Shown in pieces: positions 1 through 11,038 of a stretch of DNA of 64,000 nt. A program made the translations under genes and the position numbers. This stretch comes from Hortaea werneckii (lineage: Eukaryota; Ascomycota; Dothideomycetes; Mycosphaerellales; Teratosphaeriaceae). The stretch spans positions 1,798,001-1,862,000 of the forward strand of contig JBAOKB010000144.1 in the NCBI GenBank assembly GCA_037044905.1, read 5' to 3'. Within the stretch, counting starts at the first letter, position 1. Every line of letters begins with the position of its first letter. The notes under the pieces are model-generated. The model did not search any database. It had not been told where the DNA came from and was given only the letters and a program-made list of their open reading frames with translations.

Positions 1-192
1 ACTTGGATGCGTCGGATGTGGTCTTCGCCGCGACGACGACTACGAGCAGTATATCAGCAGTCAAAAACTTCCTCATTGCTGTAGAAGACATATCTTACCA
101 GCATAACCATCTTTGGCCAAATCAACAGCAATCTGCCTCCCAATGCCACGCGAAGCGCCGACAACTATGGCGACCTCCTTGTAGGATGGCAT
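1..192 (-). CDS. short-chain dehydrogenase/reductase, N-terminal part (runs off window)
   Basis: Partial gene entering from the left edge. Exon 1 is 192..99 and exon 2 is 39..1, with a 59-nt GT-AG intron at 40..98 (donor GTAAGA, acceptor CGTAG). Translation starts MPSYKEVAIVVGASRGIG, where the GASRGIG glycine motif is the Rossmann dinucleotide-binding loop of classical SDR oxidoreductases. It reads on to LAKDGYA and, across the splice, VVVAAKTTSDASK, a continuation typical of SDRs. The join restores one frame and removes an in-frame stop, which supports the intron. The catalytic Ser-Tyr-Lys part lies outside the window, so the substrate cannot be inferred. Confidence 0.85.
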
Positions 193-652
193 TGTAATAT
201 GTGATAGCTCGCGATGTGAAGAGAGATAGTTGAACCTACTGTGGTATGCGTTGATTATGCATTCTATAAAACAAAAGAGCCCATGCAGGCGTGCCAGTTC
301 AATGTGCACGACTGACTCCTCTCCTCTCCCTTCCCGAGGTGACAAGTGAACTTCAGCGCAGCGATCATTAATCTGCTGCACGGACCACGTCGAGATACAG
401 TCTAAACTTCTTGTAAGAATCTCGTAAGTCCATTGTGTCTTATTGTTAACCGAAGGTACAATATGGTAGCGCAGAGAGCGAAAAGTATAACGGAGATTTT
501 AGGTATAGAGCGGTATTGCTAGTCGAAGGATTCCTATATCCAGATCGAATTGTAGAGGGCATTATGTGGCGTCAGAGAAACAGTAGTTGATCACAGAGAA
601 GTTGCACATAGTAGTTCATCGCTATAGTTCGACAAGATGAGGGAGACTGTAA
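193..652. other. intergenic, SDR 5' side to RAD2 3' side
   Basis: No gene seen. It holds the promoter of the leftmost SDR, the 3' flank of RAD2 and repeat copy A. Confidence 0.6.
396..555. repeat. dispersed repeat, copy A
   Basis: This stretch resembles 19848..20026. Shared blocks in the same order are TACAGTCTAAACTT, an ACAATAT.GTAGC block, GAGCGAAAA, ACGG.GATT and TATAGAGCGGTATTGCTAGTCG followed by AGGATTCCTA and a TCGAA.TGTAGA end. Spacing differs and many bases are changed. No terminal inverted repeat or coding potential is visible. It is probably a degenerate non-autonomous element or an old duplication. Confidence 0.7.
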
Positions 653-3600
653 CTACTCCTCCAACGCTGTGTTCTGTCTTGACCGTCCCCTGGCAGCTTT
701 ACCACCACGAGCCTTACGTTTCGTCCTCTTGCGCGGCTCCTCAAACTCGCTGGCATCTTCATCAGAGGGAGTCTCTGGCTGCGGACTTTTTCTCGCCTTT
801 CTTCTCTTAGATCCAGCCGCCGCACCCCCACGACCCCCTCCGTCCGGAACCTCAGCAGCCTCGTGCTCCAGGGTCTCGTCTTCGGCTCCTGTCTCGCCTC
901 TCTGCACCTGAGCTCTGGCCGCCATCCGTCCCAAAGCCGCACCCATCCTCTTGCTTCCTTCAAGCCGCTTCCTCGGGGCAAACGCCTCCCCTTTCGCATT
1001 ACTCCCCACTGCTCCGATTCCAACGCCGCCTTCAAAGAACGCGGTAAGGTTACTTTGAGTACCTTCGTCCGCTCGCCGATTCATGTCCTTAATAACCGGG
1101 ACGAGCACCTCGTCCGTCCTCTCCTGACTCCACCCAATCGTTGACATGAGGAAAGACCGCAGCGCATCGAGGTCTGGCACGCCCCATTGGAAGTGCTCTG
1201 GATCCCGATCAACCTCCGGTTCAAGGTAAGCCTTCTCGACTCGTGGATCCGGGAAAGACGGGGGAAGGAACATCTTCGTCGCGTTCTTCCTGAACTTCTT
1301 CCGGAACGGATGGTCTTTGTCGGCCTCCTTAGGAATGAGCTGCATCTGAACACCCTCCCACCATTCCTTAAACCCCTCTAGGTTCTGAAACTCGCCCAAT
1401 ATCTCTAAAGCAGTGACTGGGCCAACGCCTTGTAAGCCCTCGGTGTAATCGCTTCCAAGTAGCTGTGCAATGGCAATGAGCTTAACTCTCGTGAGATTAA
1501 ACTCCTTCTCCAAATCGCTTGTAAGATAGCACTCGACGAACTTGGCCTGGTTGAACATATTCTTGTAAATCCTGGTACCGCCGAAGAGAAAGCAGTCCGA
1601 ATCGTCCGTTACGATTCCGTCGACCAGGCCAAGCTTCACTAGCTCCGCACATTGCGCTTCGGCTTCCATGGGAGCTGTGACATAGGGCAGACCGAACAGA
1701 CGGAGCAACTGCTGACATTCTTGGACCATGATGTGTGTGACTTCGTCCGCATCACGGCGATCCTTCTTTTGCTGATTGCGAAGCTGCTTGAGTTCATTTT
1801 CGTAGTCAAGGATGTTTTGAGCAGTGGTTGTCTTGTTGTTGAGAGTGCTGGCGAAGCGAGCGTGTTCTTCGGCTTCTTGAGCGAGGGCGCTTAGTAGCGC
1901 TTCTTCCTCAGGGTCGTCAAAGTCATCATCGAAATAGCCTGGTTCTCCCTCAGAAACGTTGTCCTGATTCGCAAGACCAGAAGCTGGTGCTGGCCCTGAT
2001 GCATCGTCCTCATCATCAACGGGTAGGCCTGGTGGCGGTGACATCTCTGCTGCAGTCTGCCGACTAGCCTCCATATTGACATCTTCAAACTGAGGAGATG
2101 GTGACTTTGCAGGTAGTGGAGATTGTTCTGGTCTACGTGGCTGATCAGGAACGTCCTCGAAATCCGGTGAGGCGGACTTGGCTGCCTCGGCAGTCTCTTG
2201 GACGCTTCTGACAGGTGACACAGCTTGTGGCGACTTCTTTCCTGTCGCCGCGGTGGGCTCCCCATTGTCGCTTTCGCTCCACTCAATCTCTTCCTCTTCT
2301 GCTGACAGTTCTTTGCCTTCCTGCTCAGCACTAGGCAAGCCAGCCACTGGACTTGCAGCAGCCTCTTCCTCATCTTCACTCTCAACCTCGAATGGACCAT
2401 TCGGTCTGACACCCTTCTGGACGTCGTGGTGGCCGGGCGTCTCACCTTGCTTTTCGTCCTGCAAAGACGGTTCCGGAGGCTCCGCTCTCACGACATCAGC
2501 CACGTCGCCCATCCGCACCTGCTTATCGACATTCTTTCCTTCGGCCTGACCAGCAAGCTCCTCAGCTTCCACTTCGTCGGCATCGAGATCTATGACTTCC
2601 TGACCTTGGGCGGGAGCGCGATCTCCCTTCCCTTTCCTTTTTTCTGACACGGCTTTTTCGTCGTCAGAAGCATCCACGTCGATCACCTCCTTAGTTTCTT
2701 TCCTCTGTAATGCGGGCCCATCGCGCGACTGGAACATGAACTGTTTATTGAACTCCTTCGCTCTCTCTCTGTCCTCCCGCTCGATGCCCCGCTGCTTCTC
2801 CATGTCTTCCTCAACATTACCAGAGAACCACGGCGGAAGAGGCTCGCCTTTGCGCTGTTGCTCCAGCGCAGCCGGATGTTCGAAGCCGCCCGCCGCCTCT
2901 TCCTCCCGATCCTTCATCTTCTTGCGGCCAAGCAAAGAGGTCCCCAGATCCAATTTCTCAAAGGGAAGTGGACCACTAAAGCCGTTCGCTTTGGCGGCCT
3001 CAGTCTGCTCGGGCGCTTTTGGCGTGGAGACAGATTGTCGTGCTGCCTGAGGTTGTCTGCGCTGGGGTGGCGACACTTTGCGTTTTCCTTTTCGACTTTC
3101 AGCAAGTGCGGCCTGAAGATCCATGCTATCATCCTCATCACTCTCTTGCTCTGCTTGCTTTGGGACCGGCACACCAAAAGAAGTCACTTCTTGGCTTTCC
3201 GGAGCGATGTCATGCGCGCGCTTATTCAGTAGGTTGGCTATCGCTCTCGCGGAACCTTTGGGCACGGGTCGGGCTTCCTCCACAGCTCGCTGTTGAAAGA
3301 CTTCTAGCATATCGTCTTCAGAGTCTGATTGTTTGGCTGATTCATTCTCAGTCTGAGGTTTGTCTTGGTCATGGTCTTTCTCGAGGGACATAGCGATGGC
3401 TTGTCGAAGATCCTCATCCTCATTTTCGTCAGCCTCGCCGAAAAGCTCACGATTAGCATCAACATCTTCCCATTCAGCTCCTTCATCATCTCCCGCTTCC
3501 TCTGCCTCTTCATCTCCGACAAATAACGACTCCGGATCCTCCTGCCGGACCTTTCGGGCAGGCTTCTTTTTCGATGCTGGCTTTCGAGCAGTAGAGGTTG

Positions 3601-4771
3601 TCTGACGCCGTTGGCCTACGCCATCATCACCGTCAGGATTAAGCTTCCGACGCTTCGGGAGCCTGTTTAAGCCTTCGATGGGCACATCCTCAAACCCATC
3701 ATCCTCCTCGTCGCTTTCTTCAACTTTCATCGACGGAGCGGGCTTGTCGAGGTCAATAGCAGTCTCTTGCTTTGTACCCTCGTCGCTAATCACACCCAGA
3801 GCCCACCCTCCTTCAACACCTTCATTTTTGACCAGCACATACTCCCTAGCCTTCTCACCCGCTACGCGATTAGAGCCTGTGCCGATGCCGCCGGCTGCGT
3901 AAGCCGCGTCGCCTTCGTTGATATTCATCAGTCTCGTTGTGAGCTCGTTGCGCTCTGTGACACGTGCAATCTGGAATTTGGAGAACTCCATGCGGTCTTG
4001 GAACATGTCGTCTAGTTGCTCTTTGGTGTGACCCATTCTCAGCCTACTCCTCAGCCTCGCAGCGTTGAGGATGTTGTATCGATCCGAGGCCGGCAGCGAC
4101 ATGAAGAAAGGCGAGTCAAAATCGATCTTACTGAAATCGTACACATTGATGTCTTCACCTTGTTCGAATTGCCTCGCGTATTGTTGTAGCTCCTCAACGC
4201 TCATTACCCTGGGATCATTCTCGCCGCCCAGCTCATTCATGCTCACATCCATCTCTGGAAGATGGTAGGCATCTTTCTTACGAAACTTTCGATTCTGCTG
4301 CCGTTCTTGCTGGCTCATCTGCAGCTCATCCACGTACACAAGGCCCTCGTCCGGCACTGGCTCCTCTTCCTGTGCTGGCGGCCTGCTCGGTTGCCGCCGT
4401 TCTTCATCTTCCTGCTCCGCCTTCCGCTGCATCTGAACCGCCAAAAGCTTCCCAGCCGTGCGAACTGCATCCTCGCGTCTCCCCTCCCTTCTCCTTTTCC
4501 GGCCTGTGATGGTCTGGCGCTTGAGCGCGGGTGCGCCGCCATCGAAGACGAAGACAGGCTTGATGCCGAAGAAGAGCAACTTGCATATGCGCCGAAAGAA
4601 ACCTACCACATGGCTATTACGCAGGGCATTGCCCTCTTTGTCGCGGACGGCCTTGAGAAATTGGTAGATCCAGATACTCGCGTCCACGGCGAGACGCTTC
4701 CGGTTCAGCGTCTCGATCTTGATGGGGCGCGCGCATGGTTGCAGTATCTGCCATAGGCCAGTAACACCCAT
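653..4771 (-). CDS. RAD2: DNA repair endonuclease RAD2/XPG (rad13)
   Basis: Structure-specific nuclease making the 3' incision in nucleotide excision repair. Single exon of 1372 residues, starting MGVTGLWQIL as expected for the FEN1/XPG N domain, where Gly2 helps form the active site. The N domain covers about residues 1-95 and includes FVFDGGAPALKR. A long acidic spacer follows with two ubiquitin-interacting-motif-like segments, DLRQAIAMSLE near residue 457 and DLQAALAES near 552. The I domain is near 980-1110, with PMEAEAQCAEL, VTDDSDCFLFG (catalytic acidic residues near 1055) and the helix-hairpin-helix LLGSDYTEGLQGVGPVTALEIL. QSNLTAFF near 1237 is a canonical PCNA-binding PIP box. The C-terminus is basic and nuclear-signal-like. 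Length and layout fit fungal Rad2, and there is no frame damage. Confidence 0.97.
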   Translation of the reverse strand: MGVTGLWQILQPCARPIKIETLNRKRLAVDASIWIYQFLKAVRDKEGNALRNSHVVGFFRRICKLLFFGIKPVFVFDGGAPALKRQTITGRKRRREGRREDAVRTAGKLLAVQMQRKAEQEDEERRQPSRPPAQEEEPVPDEGLVYVDELQMSQQERQQNRKFRKKDAYHLPEMDVSMNELGGENDPRVMSVEELQQYARQFEQGEDINVYDFSKIDFDSPFFMSLPASDRYNILNAARLRSRLRMGHTKEQLDDMFQDRMEFSKFQIARVTERNELTTRLMNINEGDAAYAAGGIGTGSNRVAGEKAREYVLVKNEGVEGGWALGVISDEGTKQETAIDLDKPAPSMKVEESDEEDDGFEDVPIEGLNRLPKRRKLNPDGDDGVGQRRQTTSTARKPASKKKPARKVRQEDPESLFVGDEEAEEAGDDEGAEWEDVDANRELFGEADENEDEDLRQAIAMSLEKDHDQDKPQTENESAKQSDSEDDMLEVFQQRAVEEARPVPKGSARAIANLLNKRAHDIAPESQEVTSFGVPVPKQAEQESDEDDSMDLQAALAESRKGKRKVSPPQRRQPQAARQSVSTPKAPEQTEAAKANGFSGPLPFEKLDLGTSLLGRKKMKDREEEAAGGFEHPAALEQQRKGEPLPPWFSGNVEEDMEKQRGIEREDRERAKEFNKQFMFQSRDGPALQRKETKEVIDVDASDDEKAVSEKRKGKGDRAPAQGQEVIDLDADEVEAEELAGQAEGKNVDKQVRMGDVADVVRAEPPEPSLQDEKQGETPGHHDVQKGVRPNGPFEVESEDEEEAAASPVAGLPSAEQEGKELSAEEEEIEWSESDNGEPTAATGKKSPQAVSPVRSVQETAEAAKSASPDFEDVPDQPRRPEQSPLPAKSPSPQFEDVNMEASRQTAAEMSPPPGLPVDDEDDASGPAPASGLANQDNVSEGEPGYFDDDFDDPEEEALLSALAQEAEEHARFASTLNNKTTTAQNILDYENELKQLRNQQKKDRRDADEVTHIMVQECQQLLRLFGLPYVTAPMEAEAQCAELVKLGLVDGIVTDDSDCFLFGGTRIYKNMFNQAKFVECYLTSDLEKEFNLTRVKLIAIAQLLGSDYTEGLQGVGPVTALEILGEFQNLEGFKEWWEGVQMQLIPKEADKDHPFRKKFRKNATKMFLPPSFPDPRVEKAYLEPEVDRDPEHFQWGVPDLDALRSFLMSTIGWSQERTDEVLVPVIKDMNRRADEGTQSNLTAFFEGGVGIGAVGSNAKGEAFAPRKRLEGSKRMGAALGRMAARAQVQRGETGAEDETLEHEAAEVPDGGGRGGAAAGSKRRKARKSPQPETPSDEDASEFEEPRKRTKRKARGGKAARGRSRQNTALEE

Positions 4772-7700
4772 TGCCGCTCTTCAGGTGAAGCAGTCGCATG
4801 CCTAAATGACAATTTGACAGCCTTCGCGCCCGCGAGCGCATTGAGAGGATGACTAGGAATGGGTGATGATACCTACCGTAGTTTGCCGCTTCGAGGTCTG
4901 CCTATTGATGTCATACGAGACGCGCTAAAACGCGCTAATCCGCATTCCATCTCGCATCTGGAAGCTTGGGTGAATTGGTTAAGAAATCGATTGAATCTTC
5001 ATCAAAGACGATTAGGCACCACTGTTCGGACAGCACTCAGCTCCTTCAGAGATGATTGGTGACTGCTATTTGGGCTGCACATAACTCCTTGATAGATGCC
5101 ATAGCGATCTCGAGAGCAGTCCAGACTCGCCTACTTATTTGCTTTAATCAATACTGACTCGGATCGCGACCCGAAACGGTACTCCAAAGCCTTTCCCATG
5201 CAATCTACTGCTGGCACTCTGTTCGCAACATGTCAGGCGTCCTTATGGAAGTACATTGCCTGAGAAGGCGGATGATGTGGCTTCTCGCCGACAAAGCAGA
5301 CCGTGTGCGGTGATCTTTGTAGAAGTCCTGGATTACTACAAAGGCAAGAATCAAAGAGAGTAGACGAGATGGAGATTGCCATGGCTCTTTGACAGTCCTT
5401 CAGTGGCGCTATTGCCAGAGCGAGCATGTCAAAACTACCTTCATTGCTGGGTGACGAGGAATGCTACAAGGCATCTTCGTGGTTCTCTAGATGGCCTCGA
5501 ACATGGACATCCAAATCGGACAGTAGCTTGCACGATGGAGCATCGCTGCAAAGATTTTGCATGCGTGGTGCATTATCGCGCCGAAAGACAGGGAGGGGGT
5601 TCTGATATCTCCATGCTGATATGCTTGTATATGTTGAAGGATAGTCTGGTTCCAGAGCCAGATATTAGCTGTATACGACTTCTTGCGATCGAGATCCGAA
5701 AGAAAGATTGAGATACGGTAACACCGAAACATTTGCGTTTCCCTCGTCATCGATATATGGGGTGGATCTCGCGAGACCTGGCGCGTGGGTTTCGCAGGCG
5801 CGCGCAGGCGTTCACGCGTGGTAATATAGCGCCGAGAGCCATAAGAGAGCGGCACAGTGCCAGCAAACTTCCCATTGGCGATGGCAGTGTGAAAGTTAAA
5901 GATGCTGGGCGCCCACCTTGGTCCTGCTATTCGCTTGTCATGGTATTTGAGAAAGGAGTGCCTTGCATCAAAGCGGCACGTCTGCCGTAGTAGAACAAAA
6001 CTATAGTCTTATAAGATGTTTACTTGGTAGAGACCCCACTCGACAAGCAGAAAGACCGTAAAGCAGCTAAAGAACACAAAATGGACCGCTCATTTCCGAG
6101 TTACGCAAGTAGCAAGGTCACCTGAAGCAGTTTTGGTTGTGTGGCGCCCGTCGGCATGCCCTGAAGAAGAGTAATCGCAGTAAACAACATTGAATGTTGC
6201 CGAGGCGTTATCTAGGAGGTAGAAGTGCGCTTGGAGTTTCATGCGGCCCGTTGAACAATGCAGCACCCTTTCACCCACCTGTTCATGCAAGTCGCCTGAA
6301 GAGGCAGACTCGGTAGACAAAATATCTGGAGTAACGGCAAACGCGCCTGGGAGGAAGAGTAACCGCACTGCCATTTTACCTGTGGCCGAGCGAAGCGCTG
6401 TGTGCGGGGACACTGTTGTGCGTAGCGGTCATGCGTTATAATATTTCCCGTGTTAAGCACCAGGTTGTGTCACATGGGGTGTGAGGTGCGGCTCATGCAA
6501 AACGTCATGATATCATTTCAAGGCAGACTGGTTCGTCCCCGCGGATATTGTGCTCAAGCCCCCCTGCTTCGCGTGATCTAATACCGGATTGCGCAGCAAT
6601 TGCGCAGCAAACATCATTGATTTTCATCATCGGAGAAAGTCGACTTTCGTACCGAGCGGCAAGGTCAATCGCAATACTGAGACCATGACACCAATTGACA
6701 CCATTGACTGTTATGACGGTTTTGCTGAGCCAAGATCATGGGAAAGCAAAATACGATGTCCGTTTTCTGAAAATAGTACCGAGTTGGTTTGATAGTTGGA
6801 AACAGTTGGCGCTATCGACTGACGGCAAACGCTTATGTCCGAAACGGCAATACGGCGCCGGATTCGCTGTATTGTAATATTTTTTCTTTTCCTGGCCGCG
6901 AAAGCATTTGCGGGCTGGCGTGGAAAGCATTGGAGGCATTAAAAGAAACTCGCGCGTGTCTGCTACGGGAAGTATGGTGATTGATGAATCATGAGACGAG
7001 TAATACGGTGATCCTGTTGCAGCCGAGCGAGCGGTAAGCTTTCTGGAGCAAATGCACCCCTGGCAATCATGACGATCGTTTTCAGACTATGAAACGCCCG
7101 CGGGCCACATTTTTGGCATCGCAAATGCGAACGTCCCACGAGAACGGTCGCTGTTGCTGCTGCCGGATGCAAAACCATACCGGTGTGCTTGTCGCTTGCA
7201 CATGGGATGCAGCTGTGCCAGCATGCCGGTCGTGTTTTGGCCAAGGATCACTTACCTTCACATCCGTGTGCTGCTATGTACAGGACAGGACTACATATTG
7301 TAGCGAAGGATAAAGTTTCGATCCTAGTGGTGGCGGCCACGTGGAAGCATTTTCAGGCACACAGCCAATCAGTGGCAGCCACTGGCTTTGCCCTTTTCCG
7401 GAGGCCGCCGCAGACATCGGCCGAGCGTGAGTAGTATGCCGGCCTGACGCAAGCCCACTCGCTTGCTTGCATCAGCCACGCGAGACAAGGGCGAAGAAAA
7501 ATCGACCGCTTGCATGCCCATGATTCGCATCACCCCTAGAAGCATCGTAAGGCCGAAGAAGCATCCAGCAGAGGCGGTCACTGCTTGTTCGCACGTCGAA
7601 GACATGCCGAACGCAGAGTCGCACTAGAAATGTTTGGCGTGAGATGGGGCCATGAACATCCTTCTCCCGCTCTTCTCCCGCAGCTCTCGGGATCGAAACA

Positions 7701-8620
7701 AGCGAAATGAAACCGCGAGTCGGCGGCCTGACAAGCGGCAGGCCGAAGAAACGGGAGACGGCGGTAGCAATTTTCCCGCTGCTGGTTGCAGCACATGGGT
7801 AGTCTCAGTTAATTTGCCACATGCGGCTCTGCCTCGCTCTCGGGCGTAACAGACGCCAAACCGTTTGCGCAGCACCAGATAGCCTCAGCCATGGTGAAAC
7901 ATGCAGCGGCGGGCTGCACCTAAGCTGGTGCCTCGTGGCCTCAAGCTTATGCTGCAGCAATGCGAGCTGACCAATGCGTCACGCCATGCCCCTTTCTCAC
8001 TGTGTTCGCGTTGCCTAGCTTGCGCCGTTCCCGCCCTGTTCTCCGCGGCTCTTCGCGGATCCCAGTAGCAGAATCAGGTACAGTACGCCGTAGCGTGCGG
8101 GCTTTAAGCTCCCAGTCACAGCGCATGGCCTGACCACAAACTCCACTGGTGCGTCAGTCGACCACGACGACTCCACGTATGCAAGGCAACCCTAAAAGCG
8201 TCGCACATACCGATGGGGAGCATGCCATGACGCTCCTGTGCCAGGTCGGCGACACGCAAACGGGGGGATCGTATAGTTGGATCAGCGCATCCTGAGCGAT
8301 ACGAACGCAGTTATGAAACGCAAATCCGTGCGGATGGCCCCTGCGAACGGGACAAAAGTGGAATGTGATCTGACCAGATGTTGTCATGCCCGAGCCCGCC
8401 CCCCTGTCGTCTCAGCCCTGTCCATGGTCATGCACTCCATTTTAGCTTCGGAGCCAAGCTGAGGTACTGTTATTGCTCACCAGGCTCCTTTTGCTGCTTG
8501 GTAGGTGAACTCACGGACACACCGCTTCCAGGGTGATGTGGATTGCAGAGTAAGCGGTCTGCCCTTGGTTTGCATCACGGGAAATGACCGCTGCACGGTC
8601 CTGCTTGGTAGTCTGTTTCG
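4772..8620. other. gene-poor stretch, 3.8 kb
   Basis: Only short unrelated open frames with no family resemblance, no intron-joined model I could build, no transposon protein and no strong RIP-like AT enrichment. It includes the RAD2 promoter at its left end. Confidence 0.5.
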
Positions 8621-8623
8621 AAA

Positions 8624-8631
8624 GATATAAG
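8624..8631 (+). promoter_or_regulatory. candidate TATA element of an upstream promoter
   Basis: GATATAAG, followed within about 30-60 bases by a CT-rich, AC-rich leader of the style seen before fungal start codons. It could start a long-leader transcript toward the gene at 11039, or a separate non-coding RNA. No transcript data are visible. Confidence 0.25.
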
Positions 8632-8861
8632 TTATCTGGTTGCCCTATCGCTCTTTCTAAACTGCCAATCTCACAACTCTACGATCTTACTATTACCACG
8701 ACCAAACGAAGACCAACGCTCTACAGCCACATCTAACGGCACCCGGCCTCTGATATCCACTGCGGACTCATAAAGCAACCAAGCCCTTGCTTTACATCTC
8801 TCTCGCCACCACCACTACTACCACTCCGGAATCGACTTCGAACGTCAGTTCGCCAGACACA

Positions 8862-8936
8862 ATGCCTGCAGCCAGCTTCCCGCCTTGCCCTGGCCCCCCG
8901 CCAACCCGGCCTCTACCTCCAGTCCCATCTAAATGA
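8862..8936 (+). other. possible 24-codon upstream ORF
   Basis: ATG in a leader-like context (ACACAATGCC), encoding a Pro-rich 24-residue peptide. Its TGA overlaps the ATG of the next open frame as ATGA. It is more likely a uORF than a protein gene, and only if the candidate promoter at 8624 is used. Confidence 0.2.
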
Positions 8937-9151
8937 ACGGATCGGACGAGCTCCCCAGTCCATCTGAGGTCTACTACCGCTCTGTCGACCGATGTCAACA
9001 TGAATCCACGAATTTAGACGACTGTCGCATCTTCCAACGGCATTATTATCCCTTCTCACCATCATCACCATGGTGTTTCGAGGCCGAAACCATCCTCGAC
9101 TCGGCTAAATCCAACCGAGCCATTGTTTCACAGCCGCGCTGTGCGCTGTGA
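8933..9151 (+). other. possible 72-codon ORF overlapping the previous stop (ATGA)
   Basis: Starts inside the preceding stop (ATGA overlap), the arrangement that permits termination-reinitiation. The product (MNGSDELPSPSEVYY...) has no recognised domain. It may be a second uORF in a long leader. Confidence 0.2.
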
Positions 9152-11038
9152 TTGGCGTCCCCAAGCCCAGCTCCACAGGACATCCCACGCGCGCAACTTC
9201 TCCAGCTGCGGTCACGCGGGCGAACTGCATCCACCTTTCGAGCATCCAATATGCACGCAATGCATCCTGTCGCTCCACACTCTGCAATCTATTCGACATG
9301 GAAGCTGGACCCAAGCGAATGAGTCACTTCGCTCTTCCCGCGCATCCCGCCGCCGCCGTTCGCCTGCAACCCAGCCTCACCGGGCGCGAACTTCACTCCG
9401 CCCCATCATTCTTACTTTCCGCCGCTGGTCGGCTTGTGAGAAGGCAGAGCAGCTTTTTGTGGGCCCCATCACCTCCAGCCCGCCCAAGCTAGGGCTCTGG
9501 CCTCCTTTCTATCACCCTATAATACACACAGACCTTGTAATAATACAGAACCCCGATATGGTTCGCCGTCGGGCGGGAGAGTTTCTTCTCTCTCCCCCTT
9601 GACATTGCATTGGGAATCTTGGGAGTTTCAGGAATTTTGGTATATACCCCCGCGCGCAAAAAGAGGCTGCTGCGATGCGACGCGCGCCCTTTTCGACGCT
9701 TTTACTCTTAGATTTTTAGTTTGGTAGCTTTATAGCAATCACAAAAGGATTTGGCTTTTTGGATGCCCAACAACCTCCGCACATTGTTCCTATTTTCGTA
9801 ACATCATTTCAGGTTCTCTTAAGCTTTCAGTTACTCCGCATGTCTCTTGCGGTTGTCGTCTCCCCACCATCCCCCTCAATTGGCATGTTTCATGATCATT
9901 AAGAGCCAGAGAACATGGGTGTCGCCAAGGTCGCGTCCCCAGTAGTTCTTCCCCCACTCCTGGTGCTCCAGACTATGTCGCCATCATATCATGTCTATAG
10001 GTCAGACGGATTATTGAAACACATCCTTCAGGTCTAGGCACGTCGACGTGGGTGGGTAGAGGATGACTCGCGGCCAAGTACATACATGCAGCCCTTGGGA
10101 ACCTTGTTTATGTTTGGCTGCGCTGTGGAGCATTGTGGGGTGGCATTGTGTAGGTACCTAGGTAAGGTATGCATTGGTTTGTGCTTGAGATGCTCAAGCG
10201 TGTTTACTTGCACAACACCACCGTGCCACGTTGATGCTGCATAGGCTTTCTGCTCCGTGGAGCAATAATGGGGAGCCAACAGTGACAAGAGTAAGTACCT
10301 TAGGTAGGCAGTAGGGAAGACATGCGCTCTGCAGCCTGTAGGCTCTGGAATGCTCGCCAGAGTGGAAAGCAGCTGGATCGTCCTTGCCCTTCTCACTCTT
10401 GCTTGAGCCAAAGTCATCGCGCGACCACCGCCACCTCATGCCCTTTCACATCACGACGCAATCTTTCGTATCGTCATGCCGGTGAGATGCCACATTGCTC
10501 CGTACGACAAATCGCTCATTTGTGGTTCTAGCAACATATCACCGCACATGACCTAGCAATCATCTCCCAGAGTTCCATGATTTCTTTCACGACAGCCTCC
10601 TCTACTCTTTGAGGGACACGCGACATATTACAATCTGCGTGTATCCTCTATCGTCTCTCGCACGTACCAGTCAATATCGGCGAAGGGCAGTATACCGATG
10701 CCTTTGTCCCAAGGAGGAACAATATCAAGCTGCCTGCCACAAAGACATCTCACATCACCACCTATATCGACTCCACCCAAGAACAATATTAAGAACCCCC
10801 GTCCGCCGTGAACAATCATCAAATCCTTCCGTAGTTCTTTCTCCGGGCCCACGTTCAAAGACCAAACCCACGTGCAATTTCCATGCTCCTAAGCTAAATA
10901 CCCCCCCTTGAACCTCTTCCCAACCCTCTCTTTTTCTCTCCACCACCGCAAAAACTTACCAACTACAGACACTCGCTACTTCCAACGCAAACAACTTCCC
11001 CAAGCTTTTCAAGCTAACCAAAAACCTTCCAAATCAAA
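9152..11038. promoter_or_regulatory. upstream region and leader of the repeat micro-protein gene
   Basis: No protein gene seen. TATATA at 9641..9646 sits in GGTATATACCCCC. The last ~150 bases are pyrimidine-rich, then A/C-rich, ending AAATCAAA just before the ATG at 11039. This is the typical leader of a well-expressed fungal gene. Together with 8624-9151 this is an unusually long upstream region for a 68-codon gene. Confidence 0.4.
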
